Assembly: GCA_016293005.1 (NCBI GenBank)
Contig: JAEDFA010000012.1
Coordinates: 1 to 37,259, forward strand
Source of the DNA: Treponema sp.
GTDB lineage: Bacteria > Spirochaetota > Spirochaetia > Treponematales > Treponemataceae
DNA length: 37,259 bases
Direction of reading: 5' to 3'
Below, one piece after another: positions 1 through 6,934 of the stretch. A program made the translations under genes and the position numbers. Position 1 is the first letter of the stretch. Every line of letters begins with the position of its first letter. A model generated the notes under the pieces. That model had not been told where the DNA came from. It searched no databases and was given only the letters and a program-made list of their open reading frames with translations.

Positions 1-90
1 AACAGGCTTTTCAGGGTTCCGCTATCGCTTCATTCCTTCGCTACGCTTCGGAACGGGCAAGACCGCCCTTCCAATCCTTGCCGCAAAAAA
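1..90. repeat. GC-rich palindromic intergenic element
   Basis: This block is far richer in G and C than the surrounding A/T-rich DNA and contains nested symmetry. GTTCC (16-20) pairs with GGAAC (50-54). GCTATCGCTTC (21-31) and GCTACGCTTC (40-49) are near-identical direct repeats. GGGC (55-58) pairs with GCCC (65-68), and GGCAAG (56-61) can alternatively pair with CTTGCC (77-82). No open frame of note crosses it. Its composition and symmetry resemble dispersed intergenic repeats, and transcripts of the thioredoxin gene would read into it. Whether it recurs elsewhere in the genome cannot be seen from this window. It could instead be a structured RNA end or a terminator. Confidence 0.4.
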
Positions 91-107
91 AAATCCCTGT
101 ATTCAGT

Positions 108-614
108 TTAAAAAAAAGATTCAACGATTTCCTGCCACTGTTTTAGAGTTCTTGAACCTGTGTAGACTTTTCCGACAATTTTTCCCGACGAATCAACAAA
201 AAAAGTTGTGGGAACTGCATAAACTTCACTTAAAACGCCATTTAAAAGTGAAGAATCTGGAATTATGTGAAGGTAATCTGCGCCTGTATTTTTTACAATA
301 TTTTTGGCAGAATTGACAGTTTTTGCGTTTACAAGTCCTTTTGAATTTACAGTGTCGATTACAATCCCTACAATCTGAAAATCATCGCCGTATTTTTTGT
401 CAAGCACACCCAAATCAGGCATCTCGCGGATGCAAGGTCCACAAAAAGTTCCCCATACATTAACCATAGTAATTTTTGAATCAGCAAAAACCGCCTCGCT
501 TACATTTTTGCCATCAATATCCTTAGCTGAAAATTTGATGGCTTGTGCAAAAATCGATGTTCCGGCTAAAAGCATTAATCCAAAAATAATTGATTTTTTA
601 TACAGATTTTTCAT
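108..614 (-). CDS. Periplasmic TlpA/ResA-type thioredoxin
   Basis: This is a 168-residue exported thiol-disulfide oxidoreductase of the TlpA/ResA/AhpC-TSA type. A signal peptide spans residues 1 to about 23 (basic MKNLYKK, then a hydrophobic core ending FAQA). The active site is W54-G-T-F-C58-G-P-C61, followed by REMP, as is typical of the family. The cis-proline is P135 in the VPTTFF stretch. The protein should work in the periplasm, reducing or isomerising disulfides, for example in cytochrome or lipoprotein maturation. The start is supported by GGAGGA a few bases upstream of the ATG. It is the last minus-strand gene of the window and is separated from the cyclase gene by a 633-base non-coding stretch, so it is probably transcribed on its own. 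The exact redox partner cannot be told. Confidence 0.88.
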   Translation of the reverse strand: MKNLYKKSIIFGLMLLAGTSIFAQAIKFSAKDIDGKNVSEAVFADSKITMVNVWGTFCGPCIREMPDLGVLDKKYGDDFQIVGIVIDTVNSKGLVNAKTVNSAKNIVKNTGADYLHIIPDSSLLNGVLSEVYAVPTTFFVDSSGKIVGKVYTGSRTLKQWQEIVESFF

Positions 615-664
615 TTTATCACATTTCCTCCAGATTTATTTACAGACTGTCATTTCTTTTTTTT

Positions 665-682
665 ATTATACATCAAGATAAA
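665..682 (-). promoter_or_regulatory. Possible -10 box of the thioredoxin gene with an overlapping repeat motif
   Basis: On the minus strand a consensus TATAAT lies at 665-670, about 50 bases before the thioredoxin ATG. No good -35 hexamer sits 16-18 bases upstream. Immediately upstream of the -10 is a copy of the motif TTATCTTGATG (672-682). The same core recurs five times in the array at 855-968, so a regulator could bind here and replace a -35 contact. This is an inference from position only. Confidence 0.35.
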
Positions 683-763
683 AAAATCCGATAGAGTAGA
701 ATTGTGTTTGCTGTAAGTAAAAAAAACTGCAAATTTCTTTCAACAAGTCTAGTGCATCACATT

Positions 764-821
764 AAATCGAAAAACATTTTATTAGTTTAAATATCAAGTT
801 TAAATTTTAATTTTTCGATTT
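764..821. repeat. Inverted repeat with 11-bp arms
   Basis: AAATCGAAAAA at 764-774 is exactly complementary to TTTTTCGATTT at 811-821. The 36-base loop contains two copies of AGTTTAAA. The arms are A/T-rich, so a weak hairpin or cruciform is possible. No function is apparent. Confidence 0.5.
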
Positions 822-854
822 ACGATTCAAATTCACGAACTTGAACCTGAATAT

Positions 855-968
855 TTATCTTGATAAACATTTTTATTCATCAAGATAACAATAAAAATTC
901 ATCTTGATAAACGCACCCATTTCATCAAGATAAACGCAGGAAATTCATCAAGATAAAATGTCACAAAA
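855..968. repeat. Degenerate tandem array, 22-23 bp unit, five copies
   Basis: Five units begin at 855, 876, 898, 921 and 944. The consensus is TTCATCwwGATAAAC followed by a variable 6-9 base tail, where ww is TT in units 1 and 3 and AA in units 2, 4 and 5. The cores ATCTTGAT or ATCAAGAT are centred at 860.5, 882.5, 904.5, 927.5 and 950.5, giving spacings of 22, 22, 23 and 23 bases. That is about two helical turns, so all cores would face the same side of the DNA. Each core has ATC/GAT dyad symmetry. A sixth copy sits alone at the thioredoxin promoter (672-682). The array could be an iterated protein-binding site or a decayed minisatellite. Confidence 0.75.
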
Positions 969-993
969 AGGCGGATAAATCCGTATAAAATGC

Positions 994-1016
994 TTCAAAT
1001 TCGGGATGAATTTGAA
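994..1016. repeat. Perfect 9-bp inverted repeat
   Basis: TTCAAATTC (994-1002) is followed by a five-base spacer and its exact complement GAATTTGAA (1008-1016). A related but imperfect pair, TTCAAATTC and GAACTTGAA, lies at 826-845. The two flank the tandem array on either side, so they may be operators or boundary hairpins. The function is unknown. Confidence 0.5.
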
Positions 1017-1029
1017 AACAAAACGGGAT

Positions 1030-1071
1030 AAAAAAAGGAGTCTTGAGTGCCTTAAAAGCACCTTAACTCCT
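1030..1071 (-). terminator. Probable rho-independent terminator downstream of the cyclase gene
   Basis: Read on the minus strand, a hairpin is followed by seven T residues. Pairing is GGAG/CTCC (1037-1040 with 1067-1070), TTGA/TTAA with one G-U (1043-1046 with 1063-1066) and GTGC/GCAC (1047-1050 with 1058-1061), around a seven-base loop. The T run is the complement of the A run at 1030-1036. It lies about 180 bases past the cyclase stop codon and is the first convincing terminator downstream of the long minus-strand gene run. Confidence 0.6.
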
Positions 1072-1247
1072 AAAATAATTCATTGCGATTTTCTTCTATT
1101 AAGATAGCAGATTTTTCTTTTTTAGACAAATAATTTGCGATATTTTTTCACGCAATAAAGCGCTTACAAAAATTCTTATTGATTAAGTAAAAAATCTTCT
1201 AATTAAATCAAATTTTAAACCTTGAATCAAACTTTAAAAAATCGTTT

Positions 1248-3284
1248 TTATTTTGAAGAGGCTTCCCAGACTCCGTTCCACGCTGAAGGAGGATTTTCTA
1301 TAAAGAATGAACACTTCTCAGAAAATTTTCTGCTTGCACCATCGGTTTTGTTTAAATCAAAAAGTTTTTTTGCCAAAATAAATTCACCTTTTTCAAATAA
1401 TTTTCGAGCTTTTTCAAAATTTTCAAAAATAATTTTGTTCTCTTCGTAATATTCTTTTTGAACTGGCTCAAAAACAGCAACCGCCTGATTTTTTCCCACA
1501 ACTTTTACATCAGAAAGTTTTCTAAAATAAAAATCGCACCCCTGTTTTATTGCATTTACGCAAGTTTCTTCTGAACAAATTGTGTATGTTCCGAACGCTT
1601 TATTGATTCCTTCGAGGCGAGATGCAAGATTTACTGAATCACCGAACATTGTATAATCAAACCGCCTGTCAGAGCCCATATTTCCCACTACGGCATAACC
1701 TGTGTTCAGACCAATTCTTGTATAAAGCGGACGACCTGCAAGTTTTACAAATTCATCTTCAAGATTTTTAAGCATAATCTGACATTCCACAGCAGTTTCT
1801 ACGATTTTTCGCTCATGATTTACAATATCGCACGGCGCATTCCAGAACGCAATTATTGCATCCCCTTCGTATTTATCGATTGTTCCGCCATTTTTAAGAA
1901 TAATATTGCTCATTCTAGAAAGATATTTGTTCAATAAATCCGTAAGTTCTTCTGGATCAAGGTGCTCTGAAATCGAAGTGAAAGACTGAACATCTGAAAA
2001 GAAAATCGAAATCCGTCTTTTTTCACCTCCAAGAGTAAGTTTGCTGGGATTTTTTAAAAGCTCATTTATGACAGCCGGACTTAAATACTGATTAAACGCC
2101 GTTTTGATAAATCGTCTCTGTCGGCCTTCCGTTGCATAACTGTAAAAAAGTGCTTCTAAAAGTGAAAAAAGAAAACAGAATACAGGCGAGGCAATCTGAA
2201 TAAAAATACTTTTGCAGAAAAGCACGTAACCTAAAAAAATTATCAAAACTGGTCCTAAAACCGTAAAAATACACGAAAAAAACAAATTCAGTTTATACGA
2301 AGACTGCCTTTTTAAAATCAAAATCAAAAAAGATGCCAGAAGCGAACAGAAAAAAAGATAAAAAATTGAAAGTGGCTTCGGAATCTCTTTTATAAAATTA
2401 TTTTGAAGATAATTGTCGAGCGCAGTAATGTGCACCCCGGAACCGGGATAAACTTTTGAAACTGGAGTTGCACAAATATCGTAAAGTCCTGGTGCATACA
2501 ACAAAAAGAAAACAACGCTTCCTTCAAAATTTTCAGGCGGAATCAAAGGTTCTTTTTCATTTAAATAATCGTCATAGCTTTTTAAAATGTCATAAGCAGA
2601 ATAATGAGCGTACCTGTCGATACTTCCGTTATAGCGAAGTAAAACTGTTCCGTCTTTTCTAAGAGGAATATTTGATTTTATCTCGTTTATGCCCTCTTCC
2701 ACAGAATTTTCACCGAGCAAAAGCGGTGCAAACGCAAGAAACGGATATTCTTTTCCGTCAAATTGTCTTGACACCCGTACACGACGGATAATGTCATCGC
2801 TGTCTTTTGAACTTGTAATATTTCCGATTAAAGATGCAGAATTTTTTATTTGAGGAATCGGAAAAAGAGCTTTTTCATTTTCCGGAGAAACGAACATCGC
2901 CTGAATCGTCATATCAGAATTTTTTGAAGAAACTGCAAAACTTTCATCGTCTTCTTTTCCGTAAACTGACGGTTCTGTAAAAAGCACATCGAACGCAATT
3001 GAATCAGCGTTTCCTTCGCTCAAATAATCGATAATCTTTGCGTATGCGCTTCTTGGCCACGGCCAGCTGTAACCGAATTCTTTTAAGGCAGAATCTATAC
3101 TTCTCTGGTCAACGCCGATAAAACAAATATCATCAGACGGATAAGTGAACCGTGAAGCAAAATTCATTCTATGGTCATAAATTTTATTTTCCCAAAAGTC
3201 AAAAATTCCAAGGAGAAATAAAATTGTTCCCGTTAAAAATGAAATAAGTGTAAAAATTACTGGGAAAATTACATTTTTTTTCAT
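1248..3284 (-). CDS. CHASE2-domain membrane adenylate/guanylate cyclase
   Basis: This is a 678-residue class III nucleotide cyclase that should make cAMP or cGMP in the cytoplasm in response to an extracytoplasmic signal. There is one N-terminal membrane segment (about 7-28), then a CHASE2-type sensor region (about 32-300, with the family-like DDICFIGVDQRSID and FDVLF patches), three membrane helices (about 305-324, 333-356 and 360-382), and the catalytic domain (about 424-605). Metal-binding aspartates are D431 (FFSDV) and D475 (KYEGDA). K471 is the probable purine-selecting lysine and T545 precedes the GDSVNLASR block. N552 and R556 are the transition-state residues. The full catalytic set therefore appears intact, and the K/T pair suggests an adenylate cyclase of class IIIb. 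The start overlaps the M48 gene stop by four bases (ATGA), implying translational coupling. The signal sensed is unknown. Confidence 0.9.
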   Translation of the reverse strand: MKKNVIFPVIFTLISFLTGTILFLLGIFDFWENKIYDHRMNFASRFTYPSDDICFIGVDQRSIDSALKEFGYSWPWPRSAYAKIIDYLSEGNADSIAFDVLFTEPSVYGKEDDESFAVSSKNSDMTIQAMFVSPENEKALFPIPQIKNSASLIGNITSSKDSDDIIRRVRVSRQFDGKEYPFLAFAPLLLGENSVEEGINEIKSNIPLRKDGTVLLRYNGSIDRYAHYSAYDILKSYDDYLNEKEPLIPPENFEGSVVFFLLYAPGLYDICATPVSKVYPGSGVHITALDNYLQNNFIKEIPKPLSIFYLFFCSLLASFLILILKRQSSYKLNLFFSCIFTVLGPVLIIFLGYVLFCKSIFIQIASPVFCFLFSLLEALFYSYATEGRQRRFIKTAFNQYLSPAVINELLKNPSKLTLGGEKRRISIFFSDVQSFTSISEHLDPEELTDLLNKYLSRMSNIILKNGGTIDKYEGDAIIAFWNAPCDIVNHERKIVETAVECQIMLKNLEDEFVKLAGRPLYTRIGLNTGYAVVGNMGSDRRFDYTMFGDSVNLASRLEGINKAFGTYTICSEETCVNAIKQGCDFYFRKLSDVKVVGKNQAVAVFEPVQKEYYEENKIIFENFEKARKLFEKGEFILAKKLFDLNKTDGASRKFSEKCSFFIENPPSAWNGVWEASSK

Positions 3285-4207
3285 AATCCAAGGCTCTCTT
3301 TATACAAAAGAAAGCGTTCGGTCCGACATTCTTTTGGAGTGTAAACAGAATATTTTTGATATTCTTTTTCAAGTTTTTTCATTCTCTTTTTTGCACTCGG
3401 ATGAGTCTTTACAAAACCTTTTGTTTTTCCCGAAGAATTCTTTTCTAGAAGACTAAGCATATCGTTCATCGCAGAAACATCGTAACCTGCATCTGCCATA
3501 AGTTTTAAAGCGTTTTTATCGGCATCGTATTCCTGAGAAACTGAATAACCTGAATCGACAAGCGTAGAAATTATACTTCCGACAGATTCATCAAGCACTT
3601 TTGACATTTCTGTAACAGATTCGTCTCCTTTTGCAAGAACTACAGTCGTTGCAGAAAGAGTGTCAAGTGTTGCCTGAGTATTGCGGCTTGCTTTGATTGC
3701 CTTTATGCTGTGCTGAAGTTGAATGTGGCTTATTTCGTGAGCAATAACGGCACTAACGGCATCTTCGGAATCTGCACAGCGGAGAAGACCTTTTGTTACA
3801 AGAATGTGGCCGCCGGAAGTTGCAAAAGCGTTTATTTCTTCTGAATCAAGAATTCCGATAAAATATCCTTTGTAAAGTTCAGGTTTTTCTGAATGAAGTA
3901 CAAGCGAATGAAGAATTTTTGAAAGATAACGGGAAGCGTCGTCGTTCTGATAAAGCGGATATTCGCCTAAAAGTTGAGAAGCAACCTGAACGCCGACTGT
4001 GTATTCCATCTCTGGCGTTATGACTTCAGCTGCGTTCCCGATTGATTCTGTTGAACGCGAAATTGATTCTGCAATATTTTCATCTATAAGTCCCGTTGCT
4101 CCGGCAATGCTTGCAGTAAAAGACGCAACATGCATTATTGAAGAACACGAAAAAAAACACGGAATTAAAAATGCCGTCAAAAGGAAAGAAAGCTTTTTAT
4201 TATTCAT
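3281..4207 (-). CDS. M48-family zinc metalloprotease lipoprotein
   Basis: This is a 308-residue exported metalloprotease like the periplasmic M48B/BepA-LoiP group. The N-terminus is a lipoprotein signal ending FFSC, with Cys21 as the likely lipidated residue. The zinc motif HEISH is at 157-161, and the third ligand is E226 in QEYDAD, which matches the usual ExxxD arrangement. A further THP-SAKKRM block at about 268-276 is typical of the family C-terminus. Such proteins degrade or help to assemble outer-membrane proteins. AAGGAGA precedes the ATG. It overlaps the upstream SH3 gene by eight bases and the downstream cyclase gene by four, so the three form a tight cotranscribed unit. No tandem TPR domain, as found in BepA, is present. 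Confidence 0.88.
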   Translation of the reverse strand: MNNKKLSFLLTAFLIPCFFSCSSIMHVASFTASIAGATGLIDENIAESISRSTESIGNAAEVITPEMEYTVGVQVASQLLGEYPLYQNDDASRYLSKILHSLVLHSEKPELYKGYFIGILDSEEINAFATSGGHILVTKGLLRCADSEDAVSAVIAHEISHIQLQHSIKAIKASRNTQATLDTLSATTVVLAKGDESVTEMSKVLDESVGSIISTLVDSGYSVSQEYDADKNALKLMADAGYDVSAMNDMLSLLEKNSSGKTKGFVKTHPSAKKRMKKLEKEYQKYSVYTPKECRTERFLLYKESLGL

Positions 4208-4661
4208 TTTTTAATTCTCCTTCAACGATAAAATTCAAAAGTTCTTCATTTGAAATTACAAGATTTTCAATTATACCGACAGCCTTATAATTAGCGTTAG
4301 ATTTTCCCCAGCCATCGCTTTCTGAAAAACCTTTTCCAGCGAGAGCAATTTCGTCTGCGTTTGCAGAAAAATTATTAAAAACAGAAATGAGTTTTCTTTT
4401 TGAAAGAAGAGAAGAAGAAATCCAGCCTGAAATTTCAGGATTTTTATCTGAACGAATTTTGCTCCATTTTCCGTCTGTTTCGATTACAAAAACCGCTTCT
4501 CCATATTCAACAATTCCACTTTTACCTGAAAAAAAAGAAGCAGAAGTTTTTAATTCAGCGGAATTTGAAGAAACATACATTTTCTTTTGTGATTTTTTAG
4601 GCGCTGAAAAACACAACGCAGGAAAAATCAGCATAAAACAGAAGAAAAAAAGTTTTTTCAT
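4200..4661 (-). CDS. Secreted small SH3-like domain protein
   Basis: This is a 153-residue protein with a signal peptide (MKKLFFFCFMLIFPALCFSA, cleaved at about residue 20) and a bacterial SH3-like region at about 26-95. The SH3 features are SSNSAELKTSASFFSG, a GEAVFVIETDGKWSKIRS strand pair, and GWISSSLL. Bacterial SH3 domains often bind cell-wall peptides. The C-terminal 55 residues have no recognisable motif. The start is the ATG at 4661, which has GGAGA just upstream. An in-frame TTG at 4673 would lie within that ribosome-binding site and is rejected. The gene overlaps the M48 protease gene and probably shares its message, so an envelope-maintenance role is likely, but the precise function is unknown. 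Confidence 0.78.
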   Translation of the reverse strand: MKKLFFFCFMLIFPALCFSAPKKSQKKMYVSSNSAELKTSASFFSGKSGIVEYGEAVFVIETDGKWSKIRSDKNPEISGWISSSLLSKRKLISVFNNFSANADEIALAGKGFSESDGWGKSNANYKAVGIIENLVISNEELLNFIVEGELKNE

Positions 4662-4709
4662 AAAATTCTCCAAATAAAATAATATTTTAAATTATAACAT
4701 GTTTTTTTA

Positions 4710-5948
4710 TCATATCAAGAAAAAGTGAACTAAAGTTTTTGCGTCTTTTATAATATTCTCGATTTTTGCGTATTCGTTCGGAGTGTGTGCGCATTCATCA
4801 AGTGTACTCCAGACTGCACATGGATAACCAAGTTTTCTGAATTCCGCTGCAACAGTTCCGCCTCCAATACCAATACAAACCGGCTCAATTTTATGAACTT
4901 TTTTAATCGATTCTGAAAGTTTTTTCACGACCAAAGAATTTTTATCTGTCTGAGGGCTTTCGTTCTGCTGAAGAATTTCATAGCAAACCTGAACGCCGAA
5001 TTTTTTCTCGCACTTTTTACAGAGTTTTTCGATTTTTGAAAGAACAAAATCTATTGAATAACACGGAAGAATTCTTGAATCAATGCAGAAAACATCTTCA
5101 CCGGGAATAATATTTACTCCCTGAACATTTTCAAAACGCATTGTCGGCTGAAAAGTCGAATAATCGGGCTGAAACATAGGATTTCGTTTTTTAAATTTTT
5201 TCTCAAGAGCGTTAATTTTCAGCGCAAGATAACTTCCTGCAATCGAAGCGTTTTTTCCAGTGTCCGGGCGACTTCCGTGAACTTGTTTTCCAAAAACATG
5301 AAATTTAAGCCACAAAATATTTTTTTCTGCGATTTCGATTGTGCGTCCCAAAGAATCTCCGCCATCGGGAATCAGAATCAAATCTTCTTTTTTAAATAAA
5401 TCTGTATTTTTTAAAAGCCATGAAACGCCGTATTCACTTCCAGTTTCTTCATCAGCCATAAAAAGAAGTTTTACAGTATGCGAAGGTTTTTTAGAATTTT
5501 TTAAATACGCAAGTGAAGCAAAAACTGAACTTACAAGTCCCTGCTGATTATCTTCAACACCTCGTCCGAAAATTTTACCGTCTTTTACAACAACTTCCCA
5601 AGGATTTGTGTTCCATGAAGAAAGTTCACCAATCGGAACGACATCAAGATGAGACATACACCAGATAGAATATTCATCGCTTTCGCCTGGAATTGTAACG
5701 ACTATATTCGGTCTTGAACCAGATGAAACACGAGAATCAGGGGCATTATAGCGTTTTATGTCGTTAAAACCGTTTTCTTTAAGCCAAGATTCAAGTGCAA
5801 GCGCTTTTTCTTCTTCTCCGTCGCCTCCGTTTTCTGGGGAAAGAGCCTTGTGCTTTGTTAAAAGGCTTTCAAGAAAAATCATTTCATTTTCTGAAGAATC
5901 TATAAAATTGTTCAGTTTTTCTAAAATTTCATCGTTTTTATCGCTCAT
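4710..5948 (-). CDS. M20-family zinc peptidase/deacylase
   Basis: This is a 412-residue cytoplasmic metallohydrolase of the M20 (ArgE/DapE/CPG2/PepV-like) family. Metal and catalytic residues can be placed: H100 and D102 (MSHLDVVP), D133 (GRGVEDNQQG), the E167-E168 pair (MADEETGSEYG), an aspartate at about 195 (IPDGGD), and a histidine near the end (DECAHTPNEY). The dimerisation-domain histidine H224 (KQVHGSRP) is also present. The family cleaves dipeptides or removes acyl groups from amino acids; the substrate here cannot be read from sequence. There is no signal peptide. AAGGAT precedes the ATG, which overlaps the stop of galE by four bases. A 48-base gap separates it from the SH3 gene downstream. 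Confidence 0.88.
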   Translation of the reverse strand: MSDKNDEILEKLNNFIDSSENEMIFLESLLTKHKALSPENGGDGEEEKALALESWLKENGFNDIKRYNAPDSRVSSGSRPNIVVTIPGESDEYSIWCMSHLDVVPIGELSSWNTNPWEVVVKDGKIFGRGVEDNQQGLVSSVFASLAYLKNSKKPSHTVKLLFMADEETGSEYGVSWLLKNTDLFKKEDLILIPDGGDSLGRTIEIAEKNILWLKFHVFGKQVHGSRPDTGKNASIAGSYLALKINALEKKFKKRNPMFQPDYSTFQPTMRFENVQGVNIIPGEDVFCIDSRILPCYSIDFVLSKIEKLCKKCEKKFGVQVCYEILQQNESPQTDKNSLVVKKLSESIKKVHKIEPVCIGIGGGTVAAEFRKLGYPCAVWSTLDECAHTPNEYAKIENIIKDAKTLVHFFLI

Positions 5949-6919
5949 TTTACAAAATCCTTATAAACATTCCATGTTGAAGAAACAAGTGTATCAACAT
6001 CAGAATATTTTGGCTCCCAGTTTAAAAGTTCTTTTGCTTTTTTTGATGTAGCATAAAGGCTTTCAGGGTCTCCCGCTCGGCGTTCATCGTCTACACAAGG
6101 AATTTCCTGTTTTGTAATTCTTCGTGAAGCATCGATTAATTCTTTTACAGTCGTGCCTTTTTCCGTTCCAAGATTCAGTTTTATGCTTTCACCTTTTTTT
6201 GAAATGTAATCTAAAGCTTTTACATGTGCATCAGCTAAATCTGTAACATGAACATAATCTCGAATGCAAGTTCCGTCACGAGTTGCGTAATCTGTTCCAA
6301 AAATTTTTAATTCTTTTCGCATTCCAGCGGCACATTCCATAATACGCGGCAAAAGATTTTCAGGTTTCTGTTCAAGTCCGTGAACAACGCCTTCAGGATC
6401 GTAACCGGCGGCATTAAAATATCGTAAAGCCGCAAACTTCAAGCCCTTGATTTTGTCGTACCATTCCATAAATTCTTCTATTTTAAGTTTTGTAAAACCG
6501 TAATAATTTACAGGATTTTTCGGATGCTCTTCGTCAATTGGAAGATATTCAGGCTCCCCGAAAACTGCCGCGCTTGAACTGAAAATCATTTTTAAACAAC
6601 CGTGCTTTACAGCCTGATTCATTATATTTAAAGTTCCTGTAATGTTGTTCACAGAATATTTTTCAGGATTTACCATGCTTTCACCGGCAGCTTTAAATGC
6701 CGCAAGATGAACAAACGCATCAAAACCTTTTGAAAATGCTTTGTCCAAATCTTCGCTGATTAAAATATTTCCATAAATAAATTCGTTTTCTTTAAAAAGG
6801 TTTTCCCGAAGTCCGCTTGAAAGATTGTCAAAAACAGTAACTTCATGACCTTTTTTCATCATTTCTTTTACAACATGACTTCCAATGTAGCCTGCTCCGC
6901 CAATTACCAAAACTTTCAT
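5945..6919 (-). CDS. galE: UDP-glucose 4-epimerase
   Basis: This 324-residue short-chain dehydrogenase-type enzyme interconverts UDP-glucose and UDP-galactose (Leloir pathway and supply of envelope glycans). The NAD-binding motif GGAGYIG is at 7-13. The catalytic serine region SSSAAVFG starts at about 114. YxxxK is Y140-K144 (YYGFTK). Family signatures HLAAFKAAGESMVNP, LRYFNAAG and RDYVHVTDLADAH are all present, and the length is normal for GalE. GGAGGAACTT directly precedes the ATG at 6919. An in-frame TTG at 6931 lies before this ribosome-binding site and is rejected. It sits 15 bases after the ABC-F gene and overlaps the M20 gene by four bases. No other galactose gene is nearby, so a biosynthetic role is more likely than galactose catabolism. 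Confidence 0.93.
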   Translation of the reverse strand: MKVLVIGGAGYIGSHVVKEMMKKGHEVTVFDNLSSGLRENLFKENEFIYGNILISEDLDKAFSKGFDAFVHLAAFKAAGESMVNPEKYSVNNITGTLNIMNQAVKHGCLKMIFSSSAAVFGEPEYLPIDEEHPKNPVNYYGFTKLKIEEFMEWYDKIKGLKFAALRYFNAAGYDPEGVVHGLEQKPENLLPRIMECAAGMRKELKIFGTDYATRDGTCIRDYVHVTDLADAHVKALDYISKKGESIKLNLGTEKGTTVKELIDASRRITKQEIPCVDDERRAGDPESLYATSKKAKELLNWEPKYSDVDTLVSSTWNVYKDFVK

Positions 6920-6934
6920 AAGTTCCTCCAATTT

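Larger units (their letters stand above)
615..1247. other. 633-base non-coding region with repeats
   Basis: No credible gene lies between the thioredoxin start and the cyclase stop. The region holds a candidate promoter (665-682), an inverted repeat with 11-bp arms (764-774 and 811-821), an imperfect 9-bp inverted repeat (826-834 and 837-845), a 22-23 bp tandem array (855-968), a short palindrome CGGATAAATCCG (972-983), a perfect 9-bp inverted repeat (994-1002 and 1008-1016) and a terminator-like hairpin (1030-1071). From 1072 to 1247 I see only A/T-rich sequence. The density of symmetrical elements is unusual for this gene-dense window, where most gaps are below 60 bases. Confidence 0.6.

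Noticed and set aside
855..890. FNR/CRP-type site built from TTGAT and ATCAA half-sites
   Set aside because: The half-sites are 14 bases apart rather than 4, and the repeats are arranged directly.
855..968. CRISPR array
   Set aside because: The units are about 15 bases with 6-9 base variable tails, far shorter than CRISPR repeats and spacers, and no cas gene is present.
1222..1449. Plus-strand open frame at the 3' end of the cyclase
   Set aside because: It lies mostly antisense to the conserved cyclase and has no recognisable motif or good start.
4662..4673. TTG start for the small SH3 protein, 12 bases upstream
   Set aside because: The TTG is part of the ribosome-binding site for the ATG at 4661, and the signal peptide begins properly at that ATG.
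6920..6931. TTG start for GalE
   Set aside because: It would place the start ahead of a strong GGAGGA that serves the ATG at 6919; the NAD motif begins normally from that ATG.
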